Below are positions 30,527 to 38,705 of a DNA stretch of 38,938 nucleotides, piece by piece. A program made the position numbers and the translations under genes. The stretch is from JBGYPP01 sp041838515 (GTDB taxonomy: Bacteria; Bacillota; Clostridia; Lachnospirales; Lachnospiraceae). The stretch's first letter is position 1, and each line of letters begins with the position of its first letter. Below the pieces are notes generated by a model. That model did not search any database. It saw only the letters and a list, made by a program, of their open reading frames with translations, and was not told the DNA's origin. Location: NCBI GenBank assembly GCA_041838515.1, contig JBGYPP010000086.1, positions 1-38,938 of the forward strand, read 5' to 3'.

Positions 30527-30946
30527 TTATAAGGCGATAATAATCCTATCTTGATAAGCCGCCGGCACATCCTCTTTATCTACGGAAATGCTCAGAACGA
30601 AATCCACCTTGAAAGCCTCGCTCATGCGGCTGAGCTTGGCAAGCACCGGCTCCAAATCCTTGCCCTCCAGATGGGAAATCTTGAGAAAACTGTCAAAGTA
30701 CATCTGTTGCAGATCGTGATCCTGGGAAAGTATGCCGCTGACGAAGCCCAGGAACTCATCCCCATTCTCAATCAGATAATCCGATACATTGATAAGCCTT
30801 ATGCGGTTGTTCAGCTCAAACATATGCTTGGTGCTCTTGTCCAAATAAGCGATATTGCCGTCAACAGTCTTGATCGCGCCATTGACCTTGTCCAGCAAAT
30901 CCTTGGTCTTGCCCTTGCCCTTTTGACCCACTATCAACTCTATCAT
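30527..30946 (-). CDS. Small P-loop protein, often annotated PilT-like
   Basis: A 139-residue protein with an N-terminal P-loop (GQKGKGKT, residues 7-14) but no further PilT motifs; the common name twitching motility protein PilT is probably misleading. The rest is an alternating alpha/beta pattern ending in DFVLSISVDKEDVPAAYQDR, which looks like a compact nucleotide-binding domain lacking an obvious Walker B Asp-Glu. Close relatives occur widely in Lachnospiraceae with unknown function. It has a strong promoter (31001-31029) and AAGGAGGA before the ATG, and a hairpin terminator follows, so it is mostly a single-gene unit. Confidence 0.75.
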   Translation of the reverse strand: MIELIVGQKGKGKTKDLLDKVNGAIKTVDGNIAYLDKSTKHMFELNNRIRLINVSDYLIENGDEFLGFVSGILSQDHDLQQMYFDSFLKISHLEGKDLEPVLAKLSRMSEAFKVDFVLSISVDKEDVPAAYQDRIIIAL

Positions 30947-31000
30947 GGCTTATGTCCTCCTTGCGCCGTTCCGTATTTTTTTTGAGGAAATCCTGTATTT

Positions 31001-31029
31001 ATTATAGGACATGACAGGGATTTTTTCAA
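31001..31029 (-). promoter_or_regulatory. Strong promoter of the small P-loop gene
   Basis: TTGAAA (31024-31029, 5 of 6), a 17-bp spacer and a perfect TATAAT (31001-31006) on the minus strand. Short arms CCTGT (30992-30996) and ACAGG (31014-31018) flank the -10 box. No terminator is visible between the carboxypeptidase gene and this promoter. Confidence 0.8.
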
Positions 31030-31032
31030 CTG

Positions 31033-32040
31033 CTAATTGACGCTTCTGGCCAAAAGCTCCGACATCTTGGCATAGAGCAGATCCCGGCTCTGCGCCTGCA
31101 GTATCACAGAAATATAAGGAGAACCGGCCGTATCACGGCTAAGTAATATCAGGCAGGACCCGGCCGCCTGGGTGGTGCCGGTCTTGCCGCCTATGACAGT
31201 CACCTGCTCCGGAGCCGCCACATCCCCCCGCAGGTAAAAATTGGTGGACTTGGCCTCCACCGCCTTCTGGCTGCCGTCCGCCAGCTGGTAGGAGGTGGAA
31301 TACGAGGCCATATTGATGATCTCCTTGAAAATCTCATATTGTACAGCCGCCTGGAATATCAGATACAGATCGTAGACTGTGGTGTAATGGTTGGGATCCG
31401 ACAGGCCATGGGCGTTGACAAAATGGCTGTTGGTGGCCCCCAGCTGCCGGGCCTCCTGATTCATCAGAACGGCAAATCCCTCCAGGCTGCCTCCTACATT
31501 TTCCGCTATCAGATTGGCCACATCGTTGGCCGAGTTGAGGAGAAATATGCGCAGAGCCTGGTCAAGCGTCATGGAATCCCCAGGCTTTAACCCCAGCACC
31601 TGGGCTCCTCTCTCCTGCACCCGCACATTGTCCGTGGCCACCAGCCGCATATCCAAAGAACCGTACCGCAGGGCCACCAGCGCCGTCAGCACCTTGGTCA
31701 GACTGGCCGGATACATCTGCTGATGGGGATTTTTTGCATAGACCACCTCCCCGGCCTCCGGCGCAAAGAGCGCCGCCGCTGTCACCCCCTCCATATCCAG
31801 GCTGCCATCCTCGGCCATATCCCCTGGCGCCACGCACAGATCCTGGGCAAAAAAAACGGCCTCCTCCCCCTGGGAAGGCGGGGAAGCTGCCTGGTAGATT
31901 GCCTGGGCAGAGCCATAGGGCAGGGGCAGCCCCGAAGCCCCGCAGGAGGCCAAGCCCATCAGGGCCATGACCATGGCCAAACCTATTTTCAGGGAAAGGA
32001 TCCGGGAACGGCCCCGCCTCACTTGTACATTTCCCGCCAT
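31033..32040 (-). CDS. D-alanyl-D-alanine carboxypeptidase (S11 family)
   Basis: A low-molecular-weight penicillin-binding protein that trims the terminal D-Ala from peptidoglycan stem peptides. The 335-residue protein has the S11 motifs SLTK (Ser113, Lys116), SAN (170-172) and KTGTT. The N-terminal hydrophobic segment ends in LASC (Cys33), a plausible lipobox, so it may be a lipoprotein rather than anchored by a C-terminal helix. The protein stops soon after the catalytic domain and lacks the second PBP5 C-terminal domain. The ATG at 32040 overlaps mgsA by 22 bp; a GTG at 32022 overlapping the mgsA stop is possible. It ends the mre-rod operon. Confidence 0.92.
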   Translation of the reverse strand: MAGNVQVRRGRSRILSLKIGLAMVMALMGLASCGASGLPLPYGSAQAIYQAASPPSQGEEAVFFAQDLCVAPGDMAEDGSLDMEGVTAAALFAPEAGEVVYAKNPHQQMYPASLTKVLTALVALRYGSLDMRLVATDNVRVQERGAQVLGLKPGDSMTLDQALRIFLLNSANDVANLIAENVGGSLEGFAVLMNQEARQLGATNSHFVNAHGLSDPNHYTTVYDLYLIFQAAVQYEIFKEIINMASYSTSYQLADGSQKAVEAKSTNFYLRGDVAAPEQVTVIGGKTGTTQAAGSCLILLSRDTAGSPYISVILQAQSRDLLYAKMSELLARSVN

Positions 32041-32414
32041 TCCAGATCCCCCCGGTCCAAAGACTTGACCAATAGCTCCCCGGTGGCCAGATTGGTGGCC
32101 AGGGGTATGTTGTGCATATCGCAGAGGCGCACCACATTGTTCACGTCCGGCTCATGAGATTTGGGGCTTAGGGGATCTCTCAGGAATATGACAAGGTCTA
32201 TATGGTTGTGTTCTATCTGGGAGCCTATCTGCTGCTCTCCGCCTAGATGTCCTGCCAGATACTTCTGCACATTGAGGTTGGTCACCTCCTCTATAAGACG
32301 GCCTGTGGTACCGGTGGCATACAGCTGATGCTTGGACAGTATCCCCCTGTATGCTATGCAAAAATTTTGCATCAGCTTCTTTTTCGCATCATGCGCTATT
32401 AAGGCGATATTCAT
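32019..32414 (-). CDS. mgsA: Methylglyoxal synthase
   Basis: MgsA turns dihydroxyacetone phosphate into methylglyoxal and phosphate, a bypass of lower glycolysis under phosphate limitation. The 131-residue protein shows MNIALIAHDAKKKLM, YATGTTG (phosphate loop), GGEQQIGSQI and IDLVIFLRDPLSPKSHEPDV with the catalytic aspartates and histidine. AAGGATGT precedes the ATG at 32414. Its place after rodA is common in Clostridia, though the link with cell shape is unexplained. It overlaps the carboxypeptidase gene by 22 bp. Confidence 0.95.
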   Translation of the reverse strand: MNIALIAHDAKKKLMQNFCIAYRGILSKHQLYATGTTGRLIEEVTNLNVQKYLAGHLGGEQQIGSQIEHNHIDLVIFLRDPLSPKSHEPDVNNVVRLCDMHNIPLATNLATGELLVKSLDRGDLEWREMYK

Positions 32415-32452
32415 ACATCCTTCCCTTTCCTCGCAGCCAAGGCGAATCCAGC

Positions 32453-33583
32453 TCAAAAGAAACCCAGACCGCCGTCCTTTTTGGCGCTGGCTTGCAAACG
32501 CACGTTCAATACTATGCCCATGCCGCCGAATAAGGCCAGCAGCGAAGTCAGCCCATAGCTGACAAAAGGCAGGGGCAGGCCGGTGTTCGGAAGCAAAAAG
32601 GTGGTAACGCCTATATTGAAAAAACTCTGTACGGCCACCCAGACCCCCATGCCCGCAGCAATCAGAGAGCCGGCCAGATCCTTGGCCTTGCCGGCCACCC
32701 ACAGGCACTCCAGGGATATGGCGGTCAAAAGCCCCACCACCAGCAGGCTGCCCTTAAACCCAAATTCCTCCCCAACCACGGAAAAAATAAAATCCGTCTG
32801 GGGTTCGGAAATAAAATTGCCGTTTTTCACCGAGGTGATCTCGTTGTTCTTATACCCCTTGCCGTCCAGCTGGCCGGAGGCTATAGCCGTCACGGAATTG
32901 ATCTGCTGGTAGGCAGTGGTAGTGGCATATTCCTCCGGATCGATAAAAGCCAGCACCCTGTTCTTTTGGAAATCCTCCAACAGGGTGGACTCCGGCCTCA
33001 GGGCAAGGGCCAGCAATATCATGCCCAGGGGCAGGATCACGGCCAGGGTGGTGGCAAGTATACGCAATTTCATGCCGGAAAGAAACACCAGGCCGCAAAA
33101 CAAAGCCAGTATGACCATGCTGGTGGAGAGATCCGGCTGGGAGAAAACCAGCATCCAAGGCACAAAGGCCAGCAAAGACAGCACGGCAAGCATCCCATAG
33201 GAATGCAGCCTCTCCTTATATTTCATAATAAACTGCGCAAAGAATAAAATCAACAAAATTTTTGCGCTTTCAGAGGGCTGGAAAGTAAATTCGCCCAAAA
33301 CCAGCCAGCGTTGGGCGCCTCCCCTTTCGGCGCCAAAGAAGCGCACCATAGCCAGCAGAAACAGATTGCCGGCGTACAGCAGCCAATACATTTTCAGCCA
33401 TAGTCCATAGTCCACAAAGGCGCTAAAGAGCATAACGCCCAGGCCAAGGGCCACGCCCAGTATTTGCCGGCTCTGCAGGCTCTCCTTGGCGCTGCCTATC
33501 ATAAAAATGCCGAATACGGCCAGCGCCAGACACAAAAACAGCAATTTGAAATCGAAATCCCGTATGCGGTACCGCCTTGCCAC
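32453..33583 (-). CDS. rodA: Peptidoglycan glycosyltransferase RodA (SEDS family)
   Basis: RodA polymerises peptidoglycan glycan strands during cell elongation with its partner class B PBP2. The 376-residue protein has about ten membrane segments, FTFQPSESAKILLI, the catalytic-loop region EPQTDFIFSVVGEEFG (its Asp is required in characterised RodA), and GVTTFLLPNTGLPLPFVSYG near the end. The start is GTG 33583 with AGGAGG five bases upstream. It is 9 bp downstream of minC with no minD or minE between. Its cognate PBP2 is two genes upstream. Confidence 0.95.
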   Translation of the reverse strand: MARRYRIRDFDFKLLFLCLALAVFGIFMIGSAKESLQSRQILGVALGLGVMLFSAFVDYGLWLKMYWLLYAGNLFLLAMVRFFGAERGGAQRWLVLGEFTFQPSESAKILLILFFAQFIMKYKERLHSYGMLAVLSLLAFVPWMLVFSQPDLSTSMVILALFCGLVFLSGMKLRILATTLAVILPLGMILLALALRPESTLLEDFQKNRVLAFIDPEEYATTTAYQQINSVTAIASGQLDGKGYKNNEITSVKNGNFISEPQTDFIFSVVGEEFGFKGSLLVVGLLTAISLECLWVAGKAKDLAGSLIAAGMGVWVAVQSFFNIGVTTFLLPNTGLPLPFVSYGLTSLLALFGGMGIVLNVRLQASAKKDGGLGFF

Positions 33584-33592
33584 CTGCTCCTC

Positions 33593-34294
33593 CTAATCCC
33601 AAAACCGGCAGAGGAGGTTTTGTATGGCCTCAGCCTCCCACTCTCCCTTTTCCACCCGGCCTTTCTGAATGCTAAAATGCGCCGGCCTCCCCCTCCTGCT
33701 GTCCAGAACGCCTAGTTTTACAGCCTGTCCGCCTATGCGCAGCCGGGGCGCATCCAGGGCCAGGCAGGCGATCTGCTTTTGTATGCCTGCCTGGGCGCTG
33801 CCGGCCAGCACGCCCAGAACCACTATATCCCCTCCCGCGCGCAGACTGGCCTGCCTGTCCACATTGCCCAGTACCAGAAGGCTGCCCGGCGTTTCTATGG
33901 ACATCTCCGGCCCCACATCCCCCCTGTGTATGCGCAGGGGTTGAGGTCTGGCCTCCAAGGCCTTCTCCTCCATCTGTCTGGCAGCCAGCCGCAGCTTCTC
34001 CACATGTCCCCCATCCCGTCCGGCCAGGGCCGCCACACGCACCCCGGCCCTCTCTATGGCGGCCAAAACCAGCAGCTCCTCCTCCAGGGACAACTCCCTG
34101 CCCTCCAGCCCCAGAATAAGGGCTTTTTCGCCAAAGAAGGAAACAGACTTGGAGAATTTGGCATAGACGGCTTCCAGCAGGCTGTCCACATTCCCCCAGT
34201 CGGGCATATGCAAAATCAAACCCTGGGCATAGGAGCGGATCAACAGATCCCCTTCCCCTACCGGCCTTTTGTTTTGATCATTTTCTCTATCCAT
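33593..34294 (-). CDS. minC: Septum site-determining protein MinC
   Basis: MinC blocks FtsZ assembly away from midcell and is normally recruited by MinD. The 233-residue protein has a poorly conserved N-terminal inhibitory domain (1-105) and the typical C-terminal beta-helix (about 115-215): IHRGDVGPEMSIETPGSLLV, LGNVDRQASLRAGGDIVVLG, GSAQAGIQKQI and RLRIGGQAVKLG. AAAGGAG lies before ATG 34294; an in-frame upstream reading enters PBP2. MinD and MinE genes, which usually follow, are absent here. The gene is full length, so it is not a decaying remnant. Confidence 0.93.
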   Translation of the reverse strand: MDRENDQNKRPVGEGDLLIRSYAQGLILHMPDWGNVDSLLEAVYAKFSKSVSFFGEKALILGLEGRELSLEEELLVLAAIERAGVRVAALAGRDGGHVEKLRLAARQMEEKALEARPQPLRIHRGDVGPEMSIETPGSLLVLGNVDRQASLRAGGDIVVLGVLAGSAQAGIQKQIACLALDAPRLRIGGQAVKLGVLDSRRGRPAHFSIQKGRVEKGEWEAEAIQNLLCRFWD

Positions 34295-34307
34295 GACGGC
34301 TACTCCT

Positions 34308-37190
34308 TTAATACTCCTGGGTACTGGCTCCGGCATCCGGCCTCTCCGCCGTTCCGGTCAGCAACTCCTCCTCAGGCGCCAGTCCGTAGTAATAGCGTAT
34401 CAAATCCCGGGTGGTCTGGGCCGCATAATCTGAGGAGTACCCAAAAGGTATGCGGGTGGCTATGGCCAGCTCCGGCTGCTCATAGGGCGCAAAGGCCACA
34501 AATAAGGCGTGGTTGGGTCTGGTGCTGATCTGCTGGGCTGTGCCGGTCTTGCCGGCCACCTGTACGGCCAGATCCGAGAAATAACTCTTCTTCTCCACCA
34601 CCCGGCGCATGCCCTCCCAGATCAGATTCCAATATTCGGCAGGCATCTCCACCCGGCTGCCTAACTCCTTCTCATACTCCTTTAACACCACGCCGTCCTT
34701 GTCGGAAATCTTGGACAGGAGGCTCAGTTTGTAGCAATCCCCGCCATTGGCCAGCGCCGCAGTATAACGGGCCAGCGCCGCCGTGGTAAAAGAAAAAGAA
34801 CCCTGTCCTATGGCTGAACGCACCGGATCCTCCTTGGAGATGTCCGGCTCATATTCGCTGATCTCCACGCCGCTTTTTTGGTCCAAACCGAACTGGGAGG
34901 CATAAGCGGCCAATATATCCAAGCCCTTCTGTTCCTGGTAGGATCCCTCATAAAACGAGAGATTGTATCCCAACTGGAAAAAGAAATAGTTGCAGGAGTT
35001 TTCGATGGCCTGGCAGACATCCTGGTGTCCATGGCCGCTGTGCAGCCAGCAGCGGGGGGAAGGGGTGATGTCTGTGAAAGTGCCCACGCAGTCCACCTGG
35101 GTATCCGTCGAAATGGCGCCCTCCATCAGACCCGCCCCGGCCATGACCATCTTGAAAGTGGAGCCGGGCGCCGCCTTGTACTGCGTAGCATAATTAAGGC
35201 TGGGCGAGGACTTGTCCGACAGCAATTTTGCGTAATACTCGGCATTGACCGTATTGGCCAGCTGGTTGTTGTCAAAGCCCGGATAAGACACCATGGCCAA
35301 TACCTGGCCGCTGTGCACATCCGTTATCACCATGGAGCCGTTACAGGGATCCAGCGCCAGCTGTGCCGGAGTGATGTCCAGAGCCTCTATACGGCGGCGG
35401 ACAAACTCAAAGGCGGAGAGACGCCCCTGGTATAAGGCCTCCCTGTCGGACTCCGGTATCTCCACCCGCCCTTGCTCGCAGAGGGCTTCGCAGATCTGGG
35501 TGGGAGAAATCACATCCTGCAATAGCATGTACTTGTACATCCGCTTTTGGAACTCCAGATTGGACTCCATTAAAGAAATAGAATATTCTGCTATTTTCTT
35601 GTAAACAGCCTCCATGTCCGAATATTGCGTGTCCATATTTAGGAGGGATACGTCCACCCAGTTGTTCTCTATGGCCAGGCGCAGATATTCGGCCAGGCTG
35701 AGGCTTTCCTCCTTGGCCCAGGCCGTCTGGACCGGATGCTCGGCAGGTATCTTGTCCGCCTGGAGGAAACCGCTTTTTTGCATCATGGACACCAGCAGGC
35801 TTTCATACACCTGATACTCCTTGGGCAAGTCCTTGTAAGCCGATGCCCCGGACCCCAACTGTTCCCCCAGATTCGCATATACGCCCAGCTTGTATTCCTC
35901 GTGGGCCGCCAGAAGTGCCGTTTGCGCCTCTCCGGCCCCTTCGGCGGCAAAGGCAGTGATATCCAAGGTTTGGTTGTTGATCAGGGCAAAATACACATCA
36001 TAGCTGGGTATCTTGATATCCGCGCTGGAGCGCTCCCCCTGGACAAATTCCTTGGCGTGTATCAATTTGTCCAGCAATATGCCGGCAAGCCTCTGTTCCA
36101 GTATATCATAAGCCGCCTTTTGCAATTTGGCATCTATGGTCAGCCATACATCCTGGCCGGCCACCGGCTCTGTGCGGCTGAGCAGGCTGGTCACCTTGCC
36201 GGTATTGTTCACGCTGACCTTCTCCTGGCCCTTAGAACCCCGCAGCACGCCCTCCATATGGGCCTCTATGCCGCCCTTTCCCACCACATCATTGGCCTGA
36301 TACGGCAGCTCCTCCTCATCCGAATAGGGCTGGTTGAGTATCTCCATCTCCTCTGAGGAAATCTTGCCGGTATAACCCAGAATATGGGAGAAATACTTGG
36401 CATCCTTGTACCGGCGGACGGTGTTCTCCTCAATACTGACCCCGGGCAGCAGGGAGATGTTCTCCATGATCAGGGCTACCGTACTCTCCCCTACATCCGT
36501 GGCCACGGTGGTGCCCACATATTTGCGGAAGCTGGTCAGCTTCATGGCATAGCGCAGTGTCACCATTTGCAGATATTTCTTAGGGCTGTAGCCCTGGCCT
36601 GGCAGAAAGGCGGAACCGCTGTCCTCCGGATCCTCATATTGGCCTATGGCAAATCCGCCCTTGGCCTTGGCCAAAAAATCCATGACCTGGCGGGGGGTGG
36701 AGGCCCTCTGCTCCTCGGTCAGATCCCCCACAGCCGTATGTCCGTAGACATCCGCCAAAAAGCGCAGCAGGGCGCTGCCCTCCAGCGTATAGACATAGCG
36801 GCCGTTTTGGTCCAGGCTCACGGGAAAGTCCGTCACCACCTGATCCTGGCCGGCCTCCACAAAATCGATCAGCCTATCCAGCGTGGAGTTGATATTGATA
36901 TTTTTTTGTCTATTACTCTCAAAGACATCCTCTATCTTGACGGCATAGGCCAGATCGTTATAAGCCAGCAGCTGGCCGTTTCTGTCCAGTATATTGCCCC
37001 GGGTGCTGGGTATATCCCTGGTCTTTTCCGTTTCCAGCACAAATTTTTCCAGGTATTCCTGGCCGTGTATGATTTGCAGATCAAAGCAGCGCCAAAGCAG
37101 TACTGCCGCCAAAAGGCAAAAAACTGCCCCCACCCAGGTGATGCGGCTGGTGAAAAAATGGCTGATGCCAGCCCAGATCTCTTCAAACAC
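34308..37190 (-). CDS. mrdA: Class B penicillin-binding protein 2 with large internal insertion
   Basis: The elongation transpeptidase, partner of RodA. It is 960 residues, far above the usual 600-700. Order: TM (about 17-40), dimerisation/pedestal region (about 50-345), then the transpeptidase domain with STFK (Ser677), SCN (732-734) and KTGT (881-884). A stretch of about 250 residues (367-615), mostly predicted helical and rich in Glu/Lys/Tyr, separates QDVWLTIDAKLQ from GSMVITDVHSGQVLAMVSYP, two strands normally adjacent. GTG 37190 with GGAGGA five bases upstream is preferred over ATG 37220. It overlaps mreD by 8 bp. Confidence 0.93.
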   Translation of the reverse strand: MFEEIWAGISHFFTSRITWVGAVFCLLAAVLLWRCFDLQIIHGQEYLEKFVLETEKTRDIPSTRGNILDRNGQLLAYNDLAYAVKIEDVFESNRQKNININSTLDRLIDFVEAGQDQVVTDFPVSLDQNGRYVYTLEGSALLRFLADVYGHTAVGDLTEEQRASTPRQVMDFLAKAKGGFAIGQYEDPEDSGSAFLPGQGYSPKKYLQMVTLRYAMKLTSFRKYVGTTVATDVGESTVALIMENISLLPGVSIEENTVRRYKDAKYFSHILGYTGKISSEEMEILNQPYSDEEELPYQANDVVGKGGIEAHMEGVLRGSKGQEKVSVNNTGKVTSLLSRTEPVAGQDVWLTIDAKLQKAAYDILEQRLAGILLDKLIHAKEFVQGERSSADIKIPSYDVYFALINNQTLDITAFAAEGAGEAQTALLAAHEEYKLGVYANLGEQLGSGASAYKDLPKEYQVYESLLVSMMQKSGFLQADKIPAEHPVQTAWAKEESLSLAEYLRLAIENNWVDVSLLNMDTQYSDMEAVYKKIAEYSISLMESNLEFQKRMYKYMLLQDVISPTQICEALCEQGRVEIPESDREALYQGRLSAFEFVRRRIEALDITPAQLALDPCNGSMVITDVHSGQVLAMVSYPGFDNNQLANTVNAEYYAKLLSDKSSPSLNYATQYKAAPGSTFKMVMAGAGLMEGAISTDTQVDCVGTFTDITPSPRCWLHSGHGHQDVCQAIENSCNYFFFQLGYNLSFYEGSYQEQKGLDILAAYASQFGLDQKSGVEISEYEPDISKEDPVRSAIGQGSFSFTTAALARYTAALANGGDCYKLSLLSKISDKDGVVLKEYEKELGSRVEMPAEYWNLIWEGMRRVVEKKSYFSDLAVQVAGKTGTAQQISTRPNHALFVAFAPYEQPELAIATRIPFGYSSDYAAQTTRDLIRYYYGLAPEEELLTGTAERPDAGASTQEY

Positions 37191-37716
37191 CCTTCTCCTC
37201 CCACTTCCTCTCCCAGGCATCCATGCGCCGGGCGGCAGCGCCTACGGCCAGATAGACGGCCGGTGCCAGCAACAGTGTATACAGGGCCTGGGGCAAGATA
37301 ATGCTGCGCAAATAAAAGGCGAAGTTGAAACGTCCCTTGAGCAAAAACAGCAGGATATAGACAGTCAGCGAATATGTCAGATCGCTCAGAAAAAACAGGG
37401 CCATGGGCATCTTGATGTCGTCCGGAAAAAAGAGCCGGCGGAAAACGCCATTTCCATACCCCAAAAAAACCATCAAGAGCGCATAGAAGCCCAAAAGGCC
37501 GCCATAGAGCAGATCCAGAAGAAGGCCGGCAAAAAATCCCGCTATCATGCCCTGTTTGCGCCCACGGACAAAGCCCACAGAGGCCACAAACAAAAGCAGC
37601 AGATTGGGCGCTATGCCTCCGGCGCTCCAATAGGAAAACACAGTGGTCTGGGCCGCAAAGCAAAGCAGAAGGCCCAGGGCACAGATCAAGGCCCAAACTC
37701 CTCCGAATATGCTCAC
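37183..37716 (-). CDS. mreD: Rod shape-determining protein MreD
   Basis: MreD is a small multi-pass membrane protein of the elongasome that links MreC to the other components. The 177-residue protein has five to six hydrophobic segments with the family landmarks APNLLLLFVASVGFVRGRKQ and GLLLDLLYGGLLGFYAL. It starts with GTG at 37716, overlapping the mreC stop as GTGA, with AGGAGG seven bases upstream, and overlaps the PBP2 start by 8 bp. Sequence is weakly conserved in this family; position between mreC and PBP2 gives much of the confidence. Confidence 0.92.
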   Translation of the reverse strand: MSIFGGVWALICALGLLLCFAAQTTVFSYWSAGGIAPNLLLLFVASVGFVRGRKQGMIAGFFAGLLLDLLYGGLLGFYALLMVFLGYGNGVFRRLFFPDDIKMPMALFFLSDLTYSLTVYILLFLLKGRFNFAFYLRSIILPQALYTLLLAPAVYLAVGAAARRMDAWERKWEEKGV

Positions 37717-38579
37717 TCCACAGCCTCCTTATTGCCCAAAATCACCAGGACGGAGTCCAGATGCTCAAAGTCCACAGCTGGTGTCAGCAGGCCGGATTTG
37801 GTCAGATTGTTGGCATCCGGCTCTATGGTATGTATATAACCTATCAATATATTGGGCAGGTATTTGTCGCTGATATTGGAGGTCACCACCTTATCCCCGG
37901 GCGCGCTGACGTTCTGGCTGTCTACCAGACGGCTGTAGAGTATCTGCCCCTGCTCCATCTGCTCCAGGCTGCCGGATACAATGAGGTTGTCCGCCGAGGC
38001 CAGCGTCATGCCGCTGACATGGGATCCGTCTGAGATAATGGAGGTCACCTGGGACCAATTGGCCCCCAGCGCAGTGATGCGGCCCACCAAGCCGCCTCCG
38101 GCCAGCACATTCATATCCAGGGCCAGCCCGTCCTCCTCCCCTTTATCCAGGGTAAAGCTGCTGTACCAATTGCCCGGATTCCTCCCTATGATTCTGGCGC
38201 CTATCTTCTCGTATTCGTCATATTGGCTGTCCAGTTGGAACAAGCTGCGCAATTGATTCAATTCATACTTCTCCTGCTGCAGAAGCGTATTCTCCTCCAC
38301 CAGCGCAGCCACACGGGCTTCCAGGGCCTGGTTCTCCTCCATCAGCGAGCGTATGGAGGCCAGCTCCTGCCCCCGCCGCCCCAAAAAGCTGCCTATGCGG
38401 CTGATTCCGGATTGCAGGGGTGTGACAAATACGCCGGCCACATGGCTCAGGGGCTTTTCCAGCCAGCCTGTGCCAAAGCTGAGCGCCATCAACAGTATGC
38501 ACAAAGCGGTGAAAAGGAAAAGGAGATATTTACTTGGTATAGTAAACCTCTCCCCCTTTGGTTTCATCACAGGACTCAT
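37713..38579 (-). CDS. mreC: Rod shape-determining protein MreC
   Basis: MreC is a bitopic membrane protein that binds PBP2 and activates elongation. The 288-residue protein has a cytoplasmic tail, one TM (about 17-38), a coiled coil (about 68-112) and two external beta-barrel-like domains (RIIGRNPGNWYSSFTLDKG, GLVGRI, VTSIISDGSHVSGM). AGAGGA lies before ATG 38579; a second ATG 12 bases later is possible. The 126 bp between mreB and mreC hold only short, weak inverted repeats such as AAAGCC/GGCTTT and no clear promoter or terminator. Confidence 0.94.
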   Translation of the reverse strand: MSPVMKPKGERFTIPSKYLLFLFTALCILLMALSFGTGWLEKPLSHVAGVFVTPLQSGISRIGSFLGRRGQELASIRSLMEENQALEARVAALVEENTLLQQEKYELNQLRSLFQLDSQYDEYEKIGARIIGRNPGNWYSSFTLDKGEEDGLALDMNVLAGGGLVGRITALGANWSQVTSIISDGSHVSGMTLASADNLIVSGSLEQMEQGQILYSRLVDSQNVSAPGDKVVTSNISDKYLPNILIGYIHTIEPDANNLTKSGLLTPAVDFEHLDSVLVILGNKEAVE

Positions 38580-38705
38580 ATATGTCCTCTCTTTTCTTGA
38601 ATAGGTGAAAAGACGGAGGGGCGGAAACTGCAAATATCAGGTCTGTATCACCTGCCCGGGGCAAATCCCTCTGTCTAAGGCCGGACCCAAAGCCCGTGTA
38701 AGGCT

